Shown: positions 58,101 to 64,000 of the stretch, piece after piece
How positions within the stretch are numbered: the first letter of the stretch is position 1
Layout of the letters: each line of letters begins with the position of its first letter
Assembly: GCA_023078685.1 (NCBI GenBank)
Contig: JALGAS010000012.1
Span: 248,001-312,000 of the forward strand
Source of the DNA: Neopestalotiopsis rosae
Taxonomy: Eukaryota > Ascomycota > Sordariomycetes > Amphisphaeriales > Sporocadaceae
Direction of reading: 5' to 3'
DNA length: 64,000 nucleotides
Translations under genes and position numbers: made by a program
Notes under the pieces: model-generated
What the model saw: the letters and a program-made list of their open reading frames with translations, nothing else
Told to the model about the DNA's origin: nothing
Databases searched by the model: none

Positions 58101-58205
58101 GCCGCCCCTACCAGCATATCGTCCTCCCCTACCTCGCCATCCGCCTCTGCCAGCTCTGGCAGGGCTGGGAGCAGGCGACCCGTCTGCTTGGGAATGTTCA
58201 TCCAT
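55120..58205 (-). CDS. RG-rich, proline-rich conserved fungal protein, probably nuclear
   Basis: Three exons, 57720..58205, 57560..57655 and 55120..57507, give 989 aa. The first exon encodes RGRGGRYAGRGGRGG-type arginine-glycine repeats (residues about 18-60), typical of RNA- or chromatin-associated proteins. A helical region follows. Exon 2 and the start of exon 3 form a conserved block (DEFLDGLLNRISILSELHGGGYGTN, then AYTFVQKPDSVVDEQGPYVF). The basic segment KQKPGPKRKAEESG at about residue 240 looks like a nuclear localisation signal. A Glu/Gln-rich coiled coil lies in the middle (QKQQKEQERQAELDKIAAAEEEERQEEEES). The last 400 residues are low-complexity Pro/Gln/His/Ser. The block near FDFDDDDIGFRDSTND is conserved in tone, but I cannot name the family. 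A chromatin- or transcription-related role is a guess from composition. Confidence 0.75.
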
Positions 58206-60670
58206 GATGACGGGTCATGCGAGTTTGTGTTGGTGGGAAGTTGTTGTTAGTGCACTGTGGGAACGGGGGTGGGAAGAGAAAGATGCAGGCGCCGACAAAA
58301 GCAGCGTAAATGGTCAAGGAGAGAATGATGAGACAAAATTGATGGAGGAGATGGAAGGTAAGACTGTCCAATACAATAGAAGACGACTTCTTGCTTGATA
58401 GTCAAAAGGGGATCGTGTGTGTGTTGTGGTCTATGAGGTAACCTAGCCAAGTCAAGGGCCCAAAACCAGGAGAGGTTGCAGCTTTTTGGCAGGACACGGG
58501 CACCTTTGCGCGACGGGTAACAATCGCAGCGACCAAGTGCAGGATGATGACAAGAGTCCAGAGAAGAGAGCGCTATTATCTTGAACGAGTTGAAATGATG
58601 GATTGTTGCGCGAACAGCGACGAACAATAGGTATGATGTGAGTATGCCCTCTTACTGTGAGAATTTCTGAGCCAGACAACAATTACAGCCAGCGGCTCAC
58701 CTTCCCCAAATCAGTAGTCACGCTTTTTCGCAGGTCCAGGTTTCTAGCGTGTGCTGTGATTGGCTGGGCGGCTCGAACGGGGGGCACGGCCATCCCCAAA
58801 ATTGGCACGAAACGTTTCCGGCTCGAATGGACAATCACGCGTTAATGCATTGCATATCGGTCGTTATAGGTGATGGGAAAATTGTATTATTGGAATACAA
58901 GTGCTCCCTTTGCTCGATTTTTCTATTTCAATTCCATCGATTTCTATGATGCTGGTAACCCAAAAGACAAGACAGGCAATGTGTACACCTGGAAGCCAGA
59001 CGGGCTCCAGGCTCTAGGAACCCCGATAGAAGCGAGTCCGTCACTGGCGCCAGTCTTCAATTTCAGAGATTTCCACTTCAGCTGTACTACTAACAGGCTA
59101 CCTACTAATACACCTTTGGGCACTTGCAGCAGGCAAAACCAACGCGTAACCCAACGAACAGAACAAGCAAAAATCATGTTGATAACTGTTAAATCCGATA
59201 AACATCAGTTTCGTCTGCTTCAAATCCTTGCGCAGAAGATTGCTTGACAAACTTTTGAGCTGAAAACTCGGCAAGTTCGGTGAATGCCTTGATAGAAAAA
59301 TTCTTACCTCCTGCCCTGGCCTCTGGCAGGTCATGGACTATTCCGCGCCACTTGTCTGCGGCGATCCTGTGCCCAATAGTAGCCACGGGTGTGATCCGGG
59401 GGCATAATAATCTAGGTACCGTGGGAAATCTCGGGTTCCGTTTACATGTAACACAACTCATTGTACTAGTCAAATAATACGTGACCACAACTGCCTTTTT
59501 GCCTCTGGTATCATGGCGGACGCACTCGGACAATGAGAACAATCCTGACAGCGATTCTAACATACTGCAAGCGTGATAGTGATTTCGCTTGAGAACTTGG
59601 TCGTTTGCTGCTCGTATCGCCACACTGCCTATTGCAATAACAAGGCAGCCTCCGTCTACTTGCTTACTTACCCTGAGTACTTGTTTGTCAATGTTGACGT
59701 GTCAAGTATTTGGGTTCGACAGAGATAGCCTCCCTCACTAATGTCAGCACAACTTTGATTACGAACTTACTCGAGCACTGCAGCTAAGCCCCTCCATCAA
59801 CGGCAGCCTTATTAAAATGGCCTTCTCCCCGTTTGCCTGTCAGCCTGCCTGGTTTCTCGGATTACCAAGTCGCCAATAATGGACAGCCTTGACCCGCGCC
59901 CTAGGTTACGTACGATATTTCAAGCAAGCGCAGCCATGATATAGGGATGAAGACATATAGCGAGCCACAACACATTATGCCTAGGTCGTCAATGAATGAC
60001 AGGGGCACCGCCTCGACTACACAATACAGTGTACGTACACTATTACCGGGCCACAAAATCCGAGGTTCTCCTCTGTGGGTTTGTAGTATAATAAGGGGTT
60101 CAAGAAATGACCATGTAAACCCTTTCAGTCTTTTTGTCTTGCACTACGTACAAGATACGAACAAAAGGTCCTCAGTGAACCGACATCCGATTAAAGAAGA
60201 GGATTCAAAGCTTGTGCCCAATGATTTTCGCCTGATTAAATGAGACGAATCTTTTTTGGGGGGGATTCCATTCCATTCCGTCTAAGCAGGAAGAGAGCAA
60301 AGAGCCTCGCCCCCTGGCAACCTTTGGCAACCTGGCTGGTCGGTCGGTATTCGCTGTTCTAAATCCGTATTAGTCCACCCGCATATTGACCTATGTGGCT
60401 CCGGGGGGGTCCCCTGGCTCTCGGTTAAGTGGGTCGTTCAAGTCGCGGTGCTCTTATTCGCGGTCGCGCAGCTGCCAAAATTTTAGCCGACGACCAAAAA
60501 GTTGATTGTCACATCGTCACTGTTGACGTCGCAAGCTTGTCGCAATCGACGCAGACCCCGCGCCTCTGCGACTGCGATCTTGTTCGAGGCCATAGTGTCG
60601 TCGACCCGTAATACCTCGAGCATGCTGGTATAAAGAAAGACTCAGTCCATCTGGGGAGGAACGCAAAACA
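58206..60670. other. Intergenic, 2.5 kb, no gene seen
   Basis: The longest gap in the window, between two divergently transcribed genes. Small open frames lack similarity, codon structure or splice sites that would join them. No tRNA cloverleaf was found by eye, though a small RNA gene could be missed. Confidence 0.45.
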
Positions 60671-61558
60671 ATGGCGAAGCGCCGCAAGCTGTCGCAAAAA
60701 GGCCCGGGGAATGCGCCCAAGGGCGCCGGTGGCAAACCGCAGCACAAGAACGCGCCCGGACAGAAGCATCATGCCGCCGGAGGCTCCAAGGCTGCTGCGC
60801 CGAAGCCGCCTGCGAAAACAGCACACAAGCAGCAGCAGCATGAAGAGCCGACAATCCCCTTTGCGCCAGAGGACAAGATCCTGCTGATCGGCGACGGCGA
60901 CCTCAGCTTTGCTGCTTCCCTGGTCGAGCACCACTACTGCGCCGACGTGACCGCCACCGTCCTCGAGAAGAACATCGACGAGCTGCGAGAAAAGTATCCT
61001 CACGTCGAGGAAAACATTGCCAAGATCGAGGCCGAGGATAGCAGAGTCTGGTACAACGTCGACGCCACCAAGATGGGGCCCTACACGGACAAGAAGGGCA
61101 AGGACGGGGTAGGCATCATGGACAGGATCATCTTCAACTTCCCCCATGTGGGAGGCAAGAGCACCGACGTCAACCGCCAAGTGCGCTACAATCAGGAGAT
61201 GCTAGTCTCATTCTTCCAGCGCGCCAGCTTGTCCTTGGCGCCAGAAGGTACCATTATCGTAACGCTGTTCGAGGGCGAACCGTACACGCTCTGGAATATT
61301 CGAGATCTGGGTCGCCATTCTGGGCTCCAGGTGGTGCGCAGCTTCAAGTTCCAGGCCAGCGCCTATCCTGGCTACCACCACGCAAGAACCTTGGGTGTTG
61401 TGAGGAACAAGGATGGCGAAATTGGTGGCGGCTGGAAGGGAGAAGAGCGTCCATCGAGGAGCTATGTCTTTGTCCGAAAGGACGAAGCACCCAGGCCGGT
61501 TGCCAGCAAGACCAAGAAGCGAACCAGAGATGGCGGTGATTCCTCGGACGACGACTAA
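60671..61558 (+). CDS. BMT5: 25S rRNA (uridine-N3)-methyltransferase Bmt5-like (DUF2431)
   Basis: Single exon, 295 aa. The basic N-terminus (MAKRRKLSQK and Lys/Gly/Pro/Ala-rich to residue 60) fits a nucleolar protein. The methyltransferase domain begins at about residue 68 with KILLIGDGDLSFAASL, the SAM-binding motif of the DUF2431 family. It continues with DVTATVLEKN, then DRIIFNFPHVGGKSTDVNRQVRYNQEMLVSFF (the family-defining NFPHVGG), GTIIVTLFEGEPYTLW and the end block YPGYHHARTLG. Yeast Bmt5 methylates U2634 of 25S rRNA using SAM. The Lys/Arg and acidic C-terminal tail (KKRTRDGG then SSDDD) is common in nucleolar proteins. Length and motif order match the family; no intron is needed. Confidence 0.93.
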   Translation: MAKRRKLSQKGPGNAPKGAGGKPQHKNAPGQKHHAAGGSKAAAPKPPAKTAHKQQQHEEPTIPFAPEDKILLIGDGDLSFAASLVEHHYCADVTATVLEKNIDELREKYPHVEENIAKIEAEDSRVWYNVDATKMGPYTDKKGKDGVGIMDRIIFNFPHVGGKSTDVNRQVRYNQEMLVSFFQRASLSLAPEGTIIVTLFEGEPYTLWNIRDLGRHSGLQVVRSFKFQASAYPGYHHARTLGVVRNKDGEIGGGWKGEERPSRSYVFVRKDEAPRPVASKTKKRTRDGGDSSDDD

Positions 61559-62121
61559 AGCCGGAGTACTTTAGAACCATGATTACAGAGTAACACAAAG
61601 TGTTGTGACTATGGAGACCATTCTGAGTTGGCAATACTACGCCGATTTGGATCCTTGGTCGTGTCTTGTCACTCGCTTTCGGACAAAGGAGACTATCCGG
61701 AGCGTCGCATGAGCACTATGCCGGTTTGTCGTCATCGCCCAACAGATTCGCTTGGCTCCTCCATGACGAGGACCGATTCACCATACTGTCGCTATGCGCA
61801 CAAGGCGGTATTGCGCATCAGGGCGACCTGCTCAACTACAAAGAGCCTTGACACATTGTGTCTGCGCATTATGATACGGTCAGACCGATTCCATCTAAAG
61901 ATGAGAAAGTCGACGGCACCCTGGCGAGCATGAAGCAACAAGGAGACTCTAGACTGATCTGAGTTCTGCCATAGAGAGATATCTGTTCTCTCGGTGCATA
62001 GCACTCTGATATTTGCAGTCAAGCGATTCGAAGAGCTCTGCTCAGATTTAATCCAAGCCATGCCGTGAGGTAAAGAAGCTTAGGTGAATATTACAATAGA
62101 ATCATCATCACAGGATAGCAG
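61559..62121. other. Intergenic, no gene seen
   Basis: 3' flank of the BMT5-like gene. Short frames only. Confidence 0.5.
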
Positions 62122-62911
62122 CTACTGAAAACGTTCAACGCGTAACACTATCTCATATATAGGCATTTCCGACAGAGGGCCTGAATTGTGTGCTTCTTCG
62201 TATATGTCAATGATGTTCCAGCAATCTTCTATCAATACCGTCCTCTTCTTGAACCCAAACGCCCGACCTTGTTGCAGATCAAGGATGGCCTCCAGGATAT
62301 TGGAGTCATGTCGTATTGCGAGCGGCTCCCATGTCTTCTGAAAGCTTTCGATCAATCCCTCCTTCTGACAAGCATCACCAAGTCTGCTGTGCCACACACT
62401 TGTAGTTGTGGTCGCCGTCAATCCACCGAGCTCCCAATATCACGGCTGGCACGATAACATAGGAAGCATATTGGCTGATAAGGGTTTGCTAGTGGTAGCC
62501 TCGACTGTGGATGTCTGCCCACTCTTGCCCTCGAGGTTCGACAAAGGTGCTGCCTGGCCAGATGTCGTTGACTGCTCGTGACACCGTGAACATCTGAGTA
62601 AAGTTGATACTCCATTTTCCCCGAAAAAACGACGTGCTTATGAAACGTCAAGCTCCAAAGGATTGCTAACCGCTTGTAGCGGCTCGCATTCATGCCAAAT
62701 TGACTCGAACTCGATCAGATGCTCCCAAAATAGCTCTTGTTCCTATCTCAAAAGTTTTCAGTGTTGTATTCGAGGCATAAGACAGTGCCAAACCTTTCTC
62801 GCCAGCATAATTTGTTGTTCCTCGGATACCAATGTCAACGTATGCTTCGAGGGTCAACACTTGTTGAACAAGTCTACTTGCCGATCTGATACTATTCATC
62901 ACAAATAACAT
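62122..62911 (-). pseudogene. Broken coding-like sequence, unidentified
   Basis: Three overlapping minus-strand frames look partly coding: 62690..62911 (starting MLFVMNSIRSASRL), a segment reading EQELFWEHLIEFESIWHECE around 62630-62740, and 62122..62421 (ending with EDCWNIIDIYEEAHNSGPLSEMPIYEIV). Two further frames between them contain stretches such as DIWPGSTFVEPRGQEWADIHSRGY. I could not join them with acceptable splice sites into one open gene, since stops interrupt each attempt. The amino-acid texture resembles a fungal-specific multi-exon gene that has decayed, but a real gene with introns that I failed to place is equally possible. I do not recognise the family. Confidence 0.3.
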
Positions 62912-63739
62912 GTGTTCAACGTCAATGGTAGATAACGGAGAAGTCTCATAAATTGCAATCTGTCAAATAAGGGTCTATCGTACCATTACAGGATACTGAC
63001 GATGATAATCTGTACACCCCGGGAATGCTCCGGATTTAAGCACGTAACTGCCAGGATATGACTCCAATTCTCTTGTCATTACCATTTGAACTGATTCATA
63101 GAACGTCTATCGACGAATCTACCGAATGGCAGCGTCTCAAGCGGCAGGCAATTACCTTATTTTGGTGGAGTTGTGAGGTTATCACCACGTGGGACCTCCA
63201 TCCGCATCGCAGATTCCCCCGCCCACTAGCACGACTATATGCGCGCTAGTGCGCCTCGGCATCGGCACGGCTCCGAGGCTACAACTGAAACGGCTGCCGG
63301 AGGGTTCCATCGGATGTGCGATCCCGAACCCGATAGCCTATGAGCCTGCCAAACTGATGCGTTGTGGTGTGGTTGCAAGCAGCCGGCAATTCCTTTCTAC
63401 AATGTGAGCAGAATATTCCATGACTGACGCCAGTAATGCGGCATCTTATCTGAAAACGTGTCTGGAAGTCGGTGGCCAACTATTGGCTAGATTTCCAGTG
63501 AGGAGGACGCCGAAAGATAACCACAGTGGCTGATCTTGTGATCTGGCATGTACCGATAGAGGAGCATGTTTGTATAGAAAGGGGTCCATGATATAAACGT
63601 CAAGAGGCAGCCTCACCATGTTAATTAATTTCTAGGAATTCCATCTCAAATTCAGCGTCTTGTCTTTCATATCCCCCTTTCCTCTCATCAACTCAATACA
63701 AACATCTTCATAATCAAGAGTTGAAACTCGACCGAAAAG
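62912..63739. other. Intergenic, RutA-like gene upstream region
   Basis: About 830 bp with no recognisable gene; presumably the promoter of the last gene. Confidence 0.5.
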
Positions 63740-64000
63740 ATGGCGCCCATTGATATCGGTGTTTTCATCCCCATTGGTAACAATGGATGGCTCATTTCCA
63801 CCACGTCGCCGCAATACATGCCCAGCTTTGAGCTGAACAAGCAGATTGTGAGCAAGGCAGAAAAGTACAACTTTGACTTTGCCCTGTCCATGATCAAGCT
63901 GCGGGGTTTCGGCGGCAAGTCCGAGTTCTGGGACCACAACCTGGAGTCCTTTACGCTCATGTCGGCGCTGGCCGCCGTGACCACCAAGATCAAGTTGTTT
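63740..64000 (+). CDS. RutA-like pyrimidine monooxygenase (flavin, luciferase-like), cut by window end
   Basis: The first 87 codons are present; the gene continues past the window. It begins [20 protein letters not shown], and the blocks [34 protein letters not shown] and [14 protein letters not shown] follow. This is the very conserved N-terminus of RutA, the FMN-dependent enzyme that opens the uracil or thymine ring in the bacterial Rut pathway, in the luciferase-like TIM-barrel family. Similar proteins occur in many filamentous fungi, where their substrate is less clear. No intron is seen in this part, and the start has a good context (AAAAGATGG). Whether Rut partner genes follow cannot be seen here. 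Confidence 0.9.
   Translation, partial: MAPIDIGVFIPIGNNGWLISTTSPQYMPSFELNKQIVSKAEKYNFDFALSMIKLRGFGGKSEFWDHNLESFTLMSALAAVTTKIKLF

Noticed and set aside
1..64000. CRISPR arrays, insertion sequences or other mobile elements
   Set aside because: No regular spaced repeats, terminal inverted repeats with transposase frames, or reverse transcriptase motifs were seen; the organism is a fungus.

Overview
The window comes from the nuclear genome of a filamentous ascomycete (Pezizomycotina, most likely Sordariomycetes; the order is my inference). The evidence is many short introns (about 46-160 nt) with GTRNGY donors, CTRAY branch points and AG acceptors, monocistronic genes on both strands, a Zn2Cys6 transcription factor, an AA9 polysaccharide monooxygenase, and NACHT/ankyrin STAND proteins of the fungal type. 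All gene models were built by joining exons by eye so that reading frame and family similarity continue across each splice. I found no tRNA, rRNA, transposon or CRISPR array.

Layout. 0.2-4.5 kb: a secreted GMC oxidoreductase like the flavin domain of cellobiose dehydrogenase, then a five-exon secreted protein of unknown function. 5.9-13.1 kb: a CorA-like membrane protein, the essential ABC protein Rli1/ABCE1, and a BTB/POZ protein. 14.2-21.6 kb: a possible small metabolic cluster of Zn2Cys6 regulator, MFS transporter, nitrilase and O-methyltransferase. 22.2-35.3 kb: an island of four genes on the minus strand, with a NACHT-ankyrin STAND protein, a large multi-pass membrane protein, an SGNH hydrolase, and a second STAND protein carrying an alpha/beta-hydrolase domain.

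36.9-44.5 kb: an AA9 protein with an altered copper site, ATP-dependent 5-oxoprolinase, and a small multi-pass membrane protein. 45.8-61.6 kb: mostly housekeeping genes: a T5orf172/GIY-YIG-like protein with membrane helices, eIF6 (TIF6), a conserved fungal protein, the SUMO E1 subunit Aos1 with a Gln-rich extension, an RG-rich nuclear-type protein and the 25S rRNA methyltransferase Bmt5. 62.1-62.9 kb holds broken coding-like sequence. The window ends inside a RutA-like pyrimidine monooxygenase gene.

Three functional themes appear. Ribosome work is represented by Rli1 (recycling), eIF6 (60S maturation) and Bmt5 (rRNA methylation). Oxidative plant-polymer attack is suggested by the GMC enzyme and the AA9 protein. 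Self/non-self recognition or defence is suggested by the two STAND receptors and the hydrolase gene beside them. The two most interesting regions are the STAND island and the regulator-transporter-nitrilase-methyltransferase group. The AA9 protein with a replaced axial tyrosine is the most specific oddity.
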